Assembly: GCA_964537685.1 (NCBI GenBank)
Contig: CAZICM010000007.1
Coordinates: forward strand, 164,464-228,463
Source: CAZICM01 sp964537685
GTDB lineage: Bacteria; Myxococcota_A; Polyangia; Polyangiales; Polyangiaceae
Length of the DNA stretch: 64,000 nt
Reading direction: 5' to 3'
Shown here piece after piece: positions 18,603 to 26,500 of the stretch. The translations under genes were made by a program, and so were the position numbers. The notes beneath the pieces are model-generated. The model saw nothing but the letters and a program-made list of their open reading frames with translations. It was not told where the DNA came from and searched no databases. Within the stretch, counting starts at the first letter, position 1; each line of letters begins with the position of its first letter.

Positions 18603-19651
18603 CCCGAAACACCGCCGCCGCAGCATCGGATCCCGGCGCTCAATCGGCGGCGGAGACCGTGCTTTCATCGGGGGGCGGAGCCGCCGACGCGATCGCCGCA
18701 GGTTATTTTGCCGCGGCCGGCGCGCGTCCAGATGTCCTCCTCGCGCCTGCGGTTGCGCTCGTTGCGGGCCATGCCGCGGGTGCCCGCTTTTTCGACGGCC
18801 GTTCGCTGCAACCCGGCCGGGGCGCAGCTCGTCCGCGAGGATTCGTCTCGGAATCCGAGATCACGCCCGGCGCCCGCATTGCCATACCGCGCGCCGTCGC
18901 CATGACCCTTCTGCTTCACAGCTACGCGGGCCGCGGCCGCCTGCGCGAAGTCCTCCGCCCCGGCATCACGGCAGCCCAAAAGGCATCCGCACCGCGCCGC
19001 ACAGCCATCCTCCGGGCCATCGCCGACCGCGGCCTCATGGGCTTTCGTTCGCGCGATGTCGTGCGCGCCTTCACCGAGCTTGGCGGACCTCTCGCGGGCG
19101 GAATGGTCTGCGAACAAGACTTCGAAGACCTCCGTGCCGGCGAAGCCCAAGCCCTCGAGATCCCGGTGGAAGGCGGTGCCACCGCGATCCTTGCGCCCAG
19201 GAATCTGAACGAACCCGCCCCAACGCGGCAGGACGCGCCGCCACCATCTCATGCGCCTGTGGAAGTCATCGTCGCATGCGATGCGTGGAACATCGCTGCA
19301 GCCCTCGCCTACATGCCCGCCGGCCCCGGCATTGCCGTTGACGCCCTCGAACTCTGCATCGCGCCCGAAGCGATTCCCGTCATGCGCGGCGTGCAACGCG
19401 TGGCCGCCGGCACCCCCCTCCCCGTCGCCGCTCCAATCGCCGTCCTCCAGCCGCCCACGGGCTATATCGCCTCCGTCGGCTTCCCCGGCGTGCGCACCGT
19501 CCCCGAATCGGCTTGGGCCTCGATCCTCACATCGGACATGCCCTTCGACGCGGCCCTCGAACGCGTCTGCGCACAAAATGACTACGCCCGCGCACTTGCC
19601 GCCCTATCCACGGGCAAAGCTGCGCGGGCGTACCATATCCGGAGCGACTAG
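18599..19651 (+). CDS. Degenerate gamma-glutamyltransferase-like protein
   Basis: The first 200 residues align in order with the large-subunit part of gamma-glutamyltransferases: AAETVLSSGGGAADAIAAGY (family A..vL..GGnAvDAavA), ARIAIPRAVAMTLLLHSYAGR (family vPG...gl...h..yG), LREVLRPGITAAQKA (family w.evl.PAi.lA), and GGPLAGGMVCEQDFEDLRAG. The autoprocessing threonine and TTHxS-type motif of the real enzymes are not visible, and at 350 aa it is much shorter than ~550. So it is probably not a working transpeptidase. It begins by GTGA overlap with the DUF72-like gene. Fold call is moderately sure; function is unknown. Confidence 0.55.
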   Translation: MTRNTAAAASDPGAQSAAETVLSSGGGAADAIAAGYFAAAGARPDVLLAPAVALVAGHAAGARFFDGRSLQPGRGAARPRGFVSESEITPGARIAIPRAVAMTLLLHSYAGRGRLREVLRPGITAAQKASAPRRTAILRAIADRGLMGFRSRDVVRAFTELGGPLAGGMVCEQDFEDLRAGEAQALEIPVEGGATAILAPRNLNEPAPTRQDAPPPSHAPVEVIVACDAWNIAAALAYMPAGPGIAVDALELCIAPEAIPVMRGVQRVAAGTPLPVAAPIAVLQPPTGYIASVGFPGVRTVPESAWASILTSDMPFDAALERVCAQNDYARALAALSTGKAARAYHIRSD

Positions 19652-19701
19652 CGCGCCGCTTGCCGACGCGCACCGCACCGATGACCAAACCCGAGCGCCG
19701 G

Positions 19702-19926
19702 TTACAGCGTCACGCCGTGGCGCTTCGCGTATTCCAACAGGCCAATCTTGTCGATCGTCCGGATATCGCGCGTCGTCACTTTAAGGCTCACGTAGCGATT
19801 CAGCTCGGGAACCCACAGCCTGCGCTCTTGAACATTGATGTGCTGCCAGCGCTTCGTCTTGATATTCGAATGGGAGACGTTCTGAGCCAGCAGCTTTCGT
19901 TTCCCTGTGATGTCGCTTTTTGCCAT
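19702..19926 (-). CDS. rpmB: 50S ribosomal protein L28
   Basis: From the ATG at 19926 the 74-residue product starts MAKSDITGKRKLLAQNVSHS and contains KTKRWQHINVQERRLW and VSLKVTTRDIRTIDKIGL, diagnostic of L28. A GAGG ribosome site lies 6 nt upstream. There are no cysteines, so it is the zinc-free form. It stands alone; the usual partner rpmG is not adjacent. Frame open upstream is not like any protein. Confidence 0.95.
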   Translation of the reverse strand: MAKSDITGKRKLLAQNVSHSNIKTKRWQHINVQERRLWVPELNRYVSLKVTTRDIRTIDKIGLLEYAKRHGVTL

Positions 19927-20220
19927 GACCGACCTCAAAAAATGTGCGCGACGCCGTGTTGCGGGCACGCGTTGGGCACGCGAATGCCGTGCCGAAAAGA
20001 GTTGTGTGCGGCGGTGCGCCGTGCGCCGTCGGGCATTCCGATTCACCGAAGACCGAAGCCGGCGGCGCGTGGGCGCGGAAAGTGAAGCATGCATCTCTTT
20101 CTGTCAAGCATCTTGTTCACGCTCAATGCTCTTGCGCATCCGCCGCCCCACCCCTTTGGCCCTTGTAAAGTCCGCGCATACACCTGCTCCCTACCAAACC
20201 GCCACTCGAGACATGGCAAC

Positions 20221-20236
20221 ACCATCGAACGATGGT
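20221..20236. promoter_or_regulatory. 16-bp palindrome upstream of the XRE gene (possible operator)
   Basis: ACCATCG at 20221-20227 and CGATGGT at 20230-20236 form a perfect inverted repeat around AA. The arms extend outward by CAAC/GTTG with a one-base bulge. There is no T-run after it, so it is more likely a protein-binding site than a terminator. It sits at and just upstream of the proposed -35 element. Confidence 0.5.
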
Positions 20237-20268
20237 TGTTGAATCGTGTTTACTGAACGTATGTTCAG
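20236..20268 (+). promoter_or_regulatory. Candidate promoter overlapped by an SOS-box-like palindrome
   Basis: TTGTTG (20236-20241), an 18-bp spacer and TATGTT (20260-20265) form a plausible promoter whose start would fall at about the ATG of the XRE gene. The palindrome CTGAAC-GTAT-GTTCAG (20253-20268) covers the -10. It contains GAAC-N4-GTTC, the Gram-positive LexA core, and differs at only two positions from the 17-bp LexA consensus reported for Myxococcus-type bacteria (CTRHAMRYBYGTTCAGS). It could be bound by LexA or by the XRE protein itself. Confidence 0.5.
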
Positions 20269-20271
20269 ACC

Positions 20272-20583
20272 ATGGACTTTGGACGTGAGATCCGGCGACG
20301 CCGGGACGCAATGGGAATGACACTCGAGGAGCTGGCCGAGCGCGCGAGGCTGACTCCCAACTACATCGGAACCATCGAGAACGGGAAACGCGACCCCTCG
20401 CTCTCAACGGTTCTCTCACTCGCACGGGGGCTGGGCGTGCCCGCACCCGAGCTCTTTGGCGGAATCGACGGAATGAGCCCATCGGCCACCGAGGCGGGCC
20501 ACCTGTTCGATTCGGCCCCAGCCGATGTTCAGGAGGCTGTGCTTCAGCTCCTGCGCATCGTTGGAAAATCGAAAGCCCGCTGA
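20272..20583 (+). CDS. XRE-family small transcriptional regulator
   Basis: The 103-residue product has an N-terminal Cro/C1-type helix-turn-helix (residues ~1-65: FGREIRRRRDAMGMTLEELA then LTPNYIGTIENGKRDPSL) and a short C-terminal helix (PADVQEAVLQLLRIVG) that could dimerise. The ATG lies 4 bp after a palindrome with no ribosome site, so it may be translated from a leaderless mRNA. The downstream FHA-sigma54 activator, 119 bp on, has a palindrome of the same geometry in front, suggesting control of both genes by this protein. Confidence 0.9.
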   Translation: MDFGREIRRRRDAMGMTLEELAERARLTPNYIGTIENGKRDPSLSTVLSLARGLGVPAPELFGGIDGMSPSATEAGHLFDSAPADVQEAVLQLLRIVGKSKAR

Positions 20584-20612
20584 TCGGCCTCTCCTCACCC
20601 GCCGACAAGCGA

Positions 20613-20628
20613 CTGACCCACCGGTCAG
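20613..20628. promoter_or_regulatory. Palindrome upstream of the FHA-sigma54 activator gene
   Basis: CTGACC (20613-20618), CACC, and GGTCAG (20623-20628) form a perfect 6-4-6 inverted repeat. It has the same length and outer CTGA/TCAG bases as the repeat before the XRE gene. No T-run follows, so it does not look like a terminator. It lies 74 bp upstream of the activator start codon. Confidence 0.5.
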
Positions 20629-20702
20629 CGCGCAAGACGCACCGGCACCCCATTCTTACCCAACACCGTTTCCAGAACGCCCTATCGTGGTAGTTTGCCA
20701 CC

Positions 20703-22106
20703 ATGACCGTGGATGAACGCCCGGAAAACCCTGCCAGCGAAACCCGCTCCCTCCATCGGGCCCGCAGCCTCACATTTCAGCGATTCCGTATTGAGGTTGC
20801 GTCTGGACCTGACCAAGGCGTGTCGCAAGTCGCCCAGGGCGCCGAGTTCTCAATCGGAACCGCAGAAGGCAATCATTTGGTGCTGACCGACCGGACAGTG
20901 TCGCGGCATCACTGCGTCATCACCTGCACATCAAACGGCTTTCTGGTGCGCGATTTGGGAAGCACCAACGGCACCTTCGTCGGCGGGCACCGCATTGAAG
21001 CGGCCTATCTTCGCCCGGGTTCCTCACTCGCGATTGGCAAGACGACCTGCCGATTCGAGGGCCTAAACGAAGTCGTCACCGAACCCTTGAGCGATGAATC
21101 TCAATACGGCCGGCTGCTCGGAGAGAGCGCGGCCATGCGCCGCATCTTCGCGTTGTTGCCGAAGATCGCCATGTCGGAATCGACGGTATTGCTCGAAGGT
21201 GAGACGGGAACAGGCAAAGGACTTCTCGCAGAGGCCATCCACGCAAACGGGCCGCGCGCACCCGCGCCGTTTGTTGTCGTCGACTGCAGCGCAATACCGA
21301 GCAGCCTCGTCGAGGCCGAACTCTTTGGTCACGCAAAAGGGGCGTTCACTGGAGCCCTAAATGCCCGCCTCGGCGTGTTTGAGACGGCCAATGGAGGCAC
21401 TGTTTTTCTCGATGAAATCGGCGAGCTGCCCCTCGACATGCAGCCGAAACTGCTCCGCGCCATCGAAGAGCGAACGATTCGGCGCGTCGGCTCGGCATCG
21501 CCCACACAACTCAACGTTCGAATCATCGCCGCCACAAACCGAGATCTGCGCAACGAAGTCAACCGCGGCACCTTTCGATCGGATCTGTACTACCGGCTCA
21601 ATATTGTGAGGCTCCGCTTGCCGCCTCTGCGAGAGCGCCGCGAAGACATCCCCGTCTTGGCCGAGCACTTCTACCGCCATTTCACGGGCAATCCGGACGC
21701 CAGGCCGCCCACCGATTGGCTGACCGCGCTTCTCCATCACGAGTGGCCTGGCAATGTTCGCGAGCTGCGCGGTGCTGTTGAGCGGGCCGTGTTGATGGAA
21801 GACCCGGCCCTGCTCGCGGACGCGCTGCCCAGCCCCGCCTATGGCGGACCCAACGAGCCAAGCCCAATGCAGCCCGCTCCTGCCATGTTCGACCCCAGCG
21901 TTTCGTTCCGCGAAGCCAAGGAACGCGCCGTCGCCCAATGGGAGCGCGTCTACCTCGAGTCCTTGCTCAAAACATCCGGCGCCAATCTCTCGCGCGCCGC
22001 AAGGCTGGCTCACATGAACCGCAACCACCTTCGCGATCTGCTCAAGCTCCACGGCATCTCGGCCCGCGATGACGACGCCGCCACCGCCCGCCGCACCGGC
22101 CAGTGA
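20703..22106 (+). CDS. FHA-domain sigma54-dependent transcriptional activator
   Basis: The 467-residue protein has an N-terminal FHA phosphothreonine-binding domain (residues ~25-110, with TVSRHHCVIT and DLGSTNGTFVGG), a sigma54-activator AAA+ domain (~130-360) with Walker A GETGTGKG, GAFTGA loop (HAKGAFTGALNAR), Walker B GTVFLDEIGELPL, and a C-terminal Fis-type helix-turn-helix (GANLSRAARLAHMNRNHLRDLL). FHA-linked activators are typical of myxobacteria and are thought to be switched by Ser/Thr kinases. Kinase genes follow immediately: the next one is convergent, ending 5 bp away. Confidence 0.95.
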   Translation: MTVDERPENPASETRSLHRARSLTFQRFRIEVASGPDQGVSQVAQGAEFSIGTAEGNHLVLTDRTVSRHHCVITCTSNGFLVRDLGSTNGTFVGGHRIEAAYLRPGSSLAIGKTTCRFEGLNEVVTEPLSDESQYGRLLGESAAMRRIFALLPKIAMSESTVLLEGETGTGKGLLAEAIHANGPRAPAPFVVVDCSAIPSSLVEAELFGHAKGAFTGALNARLGVFETANGGTVFLDEIGELPLDMQPKLLRAIEERTIRRVGSASPTQLNVRIIAATNRDLRNEVNRGTFRSDLYYRLNIVRLRLPPLRERREDIPVLAEHFYRHFTGNPDARPPTDWLTALLHHEWPGNVRELRGAVERAVLMEDPALLADALPSPAYGGPNEPSPMQPAPAMFDPSVSFREAKERAVAQWERVYLESLLKTSGANLSRAARLAHMNRNHLRDLLKLHGISARDDDAATARRTGQ

Positions 22107-22111
22107 AGGCG

Positions 22112-23464
22112 TTAGCCCGAGCCCGCCGAGCAACGCGCACTCCATTCCGCATCCGCTAAAGAATGATGCAGCGGCGCGCCATCGACGACAGCATCTCCGT
22201 GCAGCACAGCCTCGGCCTCGGCCACCGACACTTGAATCCGCAAGCGATCGTCCGCCTTCCGCGCGAGCTCTTCCCGCAACTTCTTCACAGCTTCAAACAC
22301 GCGCGTTTTCCGCGCGGCCAGCCCTTCCCGATCCGCGGGCAGAGCGGCCGCGAAAACAGAAGCATTCCCCGCTTCCAGCACAGCGTGAAGCCCGAGCGCC
22401 GACGCCGACGCCCGAAGCTCCGAGAGCACGTCCTCTATCGCCGCCATCAGCGCATCGTCCTCCTCAGCGCCCTCTTCCACGTCGACTTCAGCCGCAAGCC
22501 AAATCGCGTCCGCCCGCCGCTCCGCCGCAGCTCCAGGCTGCCCCTCGAGCGCCGCGGATGCCGCGCTAAAAAAGGCTTCGGCACCGTCAAAGCGATCGTT
22601 TGGAGACTTGCTCAGCGCCCGGACAATCACATCGTCCAAAGGCGCGCACGCGGGAACGAGCCGGCTTGCAAGCGGCGGCCTCGCCCGCAAATGCAGATGC
22701 ATCGTCACAACCGGCGACACGTCGTGAAAGGCCGGACGGCCCGTGAGCATAAAATACAGCAGCGCCCCCAGCGCATACACGTCGGTCCGCGCGTCGGTTT
22801 CCTTGCCCTCGATTTGCTCGGGCGCCATACATGAAGGCGTACCCAGAACCGCGCGCGAATTCGTCAAACCAGGCCCGACCGGATCCAGCAGCTTGGCCAC
22901 ACCAAAATCGAGCAGAACCGGCCGCATTTCATTCTGATCCGCGCGCACCATCACATTCGAAGGCTTGAGATCGCGGTGCACGATGCCATTGCGATGAGCC
23001 TGCGTCAGCGCGTCGCACAGCCCCGACAAGAGGCGAACAGCCTCGGCCGGCGACAACGGCCCGCACCTCTGCACCATCGCGTCCAAATCCTCTCCGTCGA
23101 TAAGCTCCATCGCATAAAAAGGCTGACCATCCGTGTGCGTCCCGACATCGAAAATACGCACCACGCACGGATGACGCAGCCGCCGAATCACATCGATTTC
23201 CCTCTCGAAACGCCGCACACTCGTCGGATCGGCCGTTAGATCGGCGTGCAACACTTTCACGGCAACATCGCGCGCCCCCGCATGCTCTGTGCGCGCCCGG
23301 TACACGACACCGAACCCTCCCGACGCCAACACACCCTCCACGACATAGCGCCCGATTCTCGTCCCCGGATCGAGCACACCGAAGGGCGGCGGCGCAGCCT
23401 GCTCCGCGGCATCCCCCAACGAATACCCCTCACTTCCGTGCTCAAACCGCTCCGTAATGTGCAT
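22112..23464 (-). CDS. Ser/Thr protein kinase with C-terminal degenerate cyclase-like domain
   Basis: From the ATG at 23464 the protein is 450 aa. The kinase domain spans ~38-305, with VAVKVLH, the catalytic loop HRDLKPSN, DFG and APEQ. The Gly-rich loop reads LASGGFG, with the first Gly changed to Ala. After it, residues ~318-441 (AIWLAAEVD, LEAGNASVFAAAL, IQVSVAEAEAVLHGDAVVDG) resemble a class III nucleotide-cyclase fold without its metal and base residues. No membrane span is seen. The frame is open further upstream but lacks a ribosome site. It is divergent from a second kinase that carries a similar domain. Confidence 0.85.
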   Translation of the reverse strand: MHITERFEHGSEGYSLGDAAEQAAPPPFGVLDPGTRIGRYVVEGVLASGGFGVVYRARTEHAGARDVAVKVLHADLTADPTSVRRFEREIDVIRRLRHPCVVRIFDVGTHTDGQPFYAMELIDGEDLDAMVQRCGPLSPAEAVRLLSGLCDALTQAHRNGIVHRDLKPSNVMVRADQNEMRPVLLDFGVAKLLDPVGPGLTNSRAVLGTPSCMAPEQIEGKETDARTDVYALGALLYFMLTGRPAFHDVSPVVTMHLHLRARPPLASRLVPACAPLDDVIVRALSKSPNDRFDGAEAFFSAASAALEGQPGAAAERRADAIWLAAEVDVEEGAEEDDALMAAIEDVLSELRASASALGLHAVLEAGNASVFAAALPADREGLAARKTRVFEAVKKLREELARKADDRLRIQVSVAEAEAVLHGDAVVDGAPLHHSLADAEWSARCSAGSG

Positions 23465-23592
23465 TGGGTGGCATCCCGCGAAGGTGGTATAGGCTCGGCC
23501 CGAAAGGAGCCGCGTCGCCCTTGCCCCGCTGTGCCCAATGCTTTCGGCGAATTGCCTTCGGGGCAAGCTGCTCGCGCCACCAGCCCACCTGG

Positions 23593-26500
23593 ATGGCCCC
23601 CGCGTTCGATCCAAGCGCGGCCATCTCGCAGGAGCCATCGCTTTCAGGATTTCGAACCCTGCGCCATCTCGGCAGCGGCGGCTTTTCGTCGGTGTGGGAA
23701 CTCGAATCGATCGAAACCGAGCAGCGCCTCGCGCTCAAGCTCGGCCATGTCTCGACCTCGCTTCTCCGGGCCCGCTTCCAGCGCGAAGTGGAAGCAATGC
23801 ATAAAATTGGCAGCCCATCTGTTCCAGAAGTCATTGCAACGGGGCGCCTGGACGATGGCCGCCCTTGGATTCTCATGGAACGCCTCGAGGGCCTCAGTCT
23901 GGCGCGCACGCTAGAGCACCTTGACGAACCATGGCCAGTGCGCCGCGTGCTCGACGTAGCCGATCGGATTCTCTCGGCGCTCGACCTCGCCCATGCCGTG
24001 GGCTATGTGCACCGCGATCTCAAGCCCGAAAATATCTTCCTCTGCAGTTCGCCTTTTGCGGTGCGGCTCTTGGATTTCGGCGCGGGCGACCAGATAGATA
24101 TCCCTTCCACCCCCGAGTTTGGACGGCTCACCCGCGAAGGAACGGCTTTGGGAACCGCTGAATACATGGCCCCCGAGCAACTCCAAGCCGGCAAACACAT
24201 CGGAATTGCTACAGATATCTATGCAATTGGAATCATTCTCTTTGAAATGCTCACGCTCAGACTGCCTTTTGATGCATGCGGGGCAGAGTCCGCCCATTAC
24301 CATCTGACCATGCGGCCCCACCGCCCCTCCGCATTCACAGCCATTCCCGAAGTGTTGGATGAACTCGTGATGCAGTGCCTTGAAAAAGACCCTTCCCATC
24401 GCCCTCGCACGGCGGATGCCGTCCGGGTTCAGGTTCGCGAGGCCGCCCGTATTGCCCGTGTCTCGTCAAATAATATCAAATTGGATCAACAATCGATCAA
24501 ATACACCCCCGTTGCCCCATTGCTCGTCTCCGCGCGCCAGCCGGCCATCGTGGTCGTCACGGATTCGCGGCGATCTCCCGCCTATCTCAGCGCCGCAATC
24601 CGCCTCCACAAAGGCATCGTAGCCCGGCACCGGCCCGGCCAATTTGTCGCGGCCTTTGTCGCATCCGACACCCGCGACCCCATTGCAGCAGCCTTTGGGG
24701 CGGCCATTGCCCTCGAACAAAAATTTGGAGCGCGGGTTGCCCTTCACCTCGCCCATGTGCGCGTCCGCCAATGCCCCGGCCGGCCCACAGCCGTCTACGG
24801 CGAAGCGCTCGAACACCCGCAAACATGGCTTCCGCCCCCCGAATGCTGGAACGGAATCGTTTTCACAGCCGACCTCGCAGCGGCAGTCCCCGAACTGGAC
24901 CCGCTTCCCCATCCCACGATTCCCGGCTTTTTTGCGGCTCGCGAGCCCGACGCGGCGGCCCCCCAGCCTCTCCCGCACGCCGATCCCCCAGGTGAAGCTC
25001 CCCTCGTTGGAAGAATCGATTGTATCGATCGAATTCACCAACGAATTCAAATTGCCGCGTCTCAGCGGGCGCCTTCGCTTATCTTGGCCATCGGCGACGC
25101 CGGCCTTGGAAAGTCCCGCATGGCCGCCGAAACCGAACGGCTTGCCCTCCACCAGCACAATATCAGCCACCGTATTGTGCTCCGCTGCGAACCCTCCCAC
25201 CTATCCCCTTCCCCGAACCGAATATCCACCGACCTGGGCCGCGCGCTGTGGGACCTCGATCGTAATTTCATCGTATTGCCTAAAGAACTCATCGAAACGA
25301 TTACCGCCCCCACCGCAGAACCGGCCTCCCAGACGCGGGCGCTCTCATCCGCGCTTCTCCGGCTGGCCGCAAACGCCCCCCTGCTCATCATTCTCGACGA
25401 TGCCCACCTTGCCGACCCGATTGCATTGGACGCCATCGAATTGGCTACACTGGGTGACCAACACGCATCGCTCACGGTACTGCTCACCGCCGAGCCCCGC
25501 CTTCTCGAGATGCGTCCTCGCCTCGGCCTCCGGGCCGATCATTTCGATCGAATTGATCTATTACCGCTCCCCGAGGATCAGGCTGTCGCCCTATGCGCCG
25601 AATTCCTGCGCCCGGCCGAATATGCACCGCGTGCCGCCCTCGCCCGTCTCGCCGCATGGTCCGCGGGGAATCCAAGAGATTTACGCGCCCTGTGCGAGGC
25701 CCTCAAACGCGCCGGTATCGTTAAAAGCCGTCCCGGCGCGGGAACCTACTATCTAGCCACGGATATCCTCGATCAAATTGAACCAGCCCCCGCCGCGCAA
25801 TGGCTTGCCCTTCGCCGCCTCGATGCATTGGCGCCCGAACTCGTTCCCGTCCTGCGCTGCTGCGCCGTGCTCGGAAATACCTTCTCCGGCGATAAACTGC
25901 GCGCCGTACAGCGTTTCCTCGAGCGCTCGGGCCATGAATGCGCCGCCGTCGATATCGGAGCGGCGCTTAATTCGTTTGTATTGCGCGGCATCTTACGCAC
26001 ATCGCCCGGCGACGAATTTTCCTTTCAAGAACCTTCGTTTCAAAGCGCGCTCGCCTCGCTTAGCGATCCGGCTGAGCGAAAAGCCATTCATGCCGCAGGC
26101 TTCGCCTATTATCTCGAGTCCGCGGGAATGAGCGCCGACGGAGACATCTCCATCGAAATGAAAATAAATTCCATCAAATTGATAGGCTCGAACGCGCTCG
26201 CGGCATGGGTCATTCACGCCCAGGCCCTTGGATTTGCCGCAGAGGCAGGCCAAGGCGCCGCAACGCTGGGCGAAACGGCCCTCGAAGAAGGCAATCCCGC
26301 CCTTGCCGATCGCTTCTTCAGCCTTTCCCTCGATGCTGCGGGCGAAGCCGATATCGCAGCGCAAATTCGGGCCCGGAAAGGCAGAGCTTCGGCGCGGTAC
26401 CGGCTGCTGCGGGTCTTCGAAGCCCTGGCCGACCTGAAAACGGCCCTCGGCGAGGCGGAAACGCTCGGCGATCCGGCTCAAATTGCACACATCCTCCTGG

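Larger units (their letters stand above)
19927..20271. other. Divergent intergenic region between rpmB and the XRE regulator
   Basis: The left part should carry the rpmB leader and promoter; a perfect TTGACA lies on the minus strand at 20107-20102, but I see no good -10 at the right spacing. The right 50 bp carry two palindromes and a possible promoter for the XRE gene, listed separately. I found no tRNA or other RNA gene. Confidence 0.5.

Noticed and set aside
20102..20107. Perfect TTGACA on the minus strand upstream of rpmB as a promoter
   Set aside because: No acceptable -10 at 16-18 bp, so I did not list it as a promoter; a remote, weaker site may be used.
20613..20628. Palindrome as a terminator for the XRE gene
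   Set aside because: Stem is only 6 bp and no T-run follows; it is better read as an operator.
24644..25756. 370-residue Pro/Ser-rich plus-strand frame inside the kinase-ATPase gene
   Set aside because: It is a +1-frame shadow; the main frame carries Walker A and B and runs unbroken through it.
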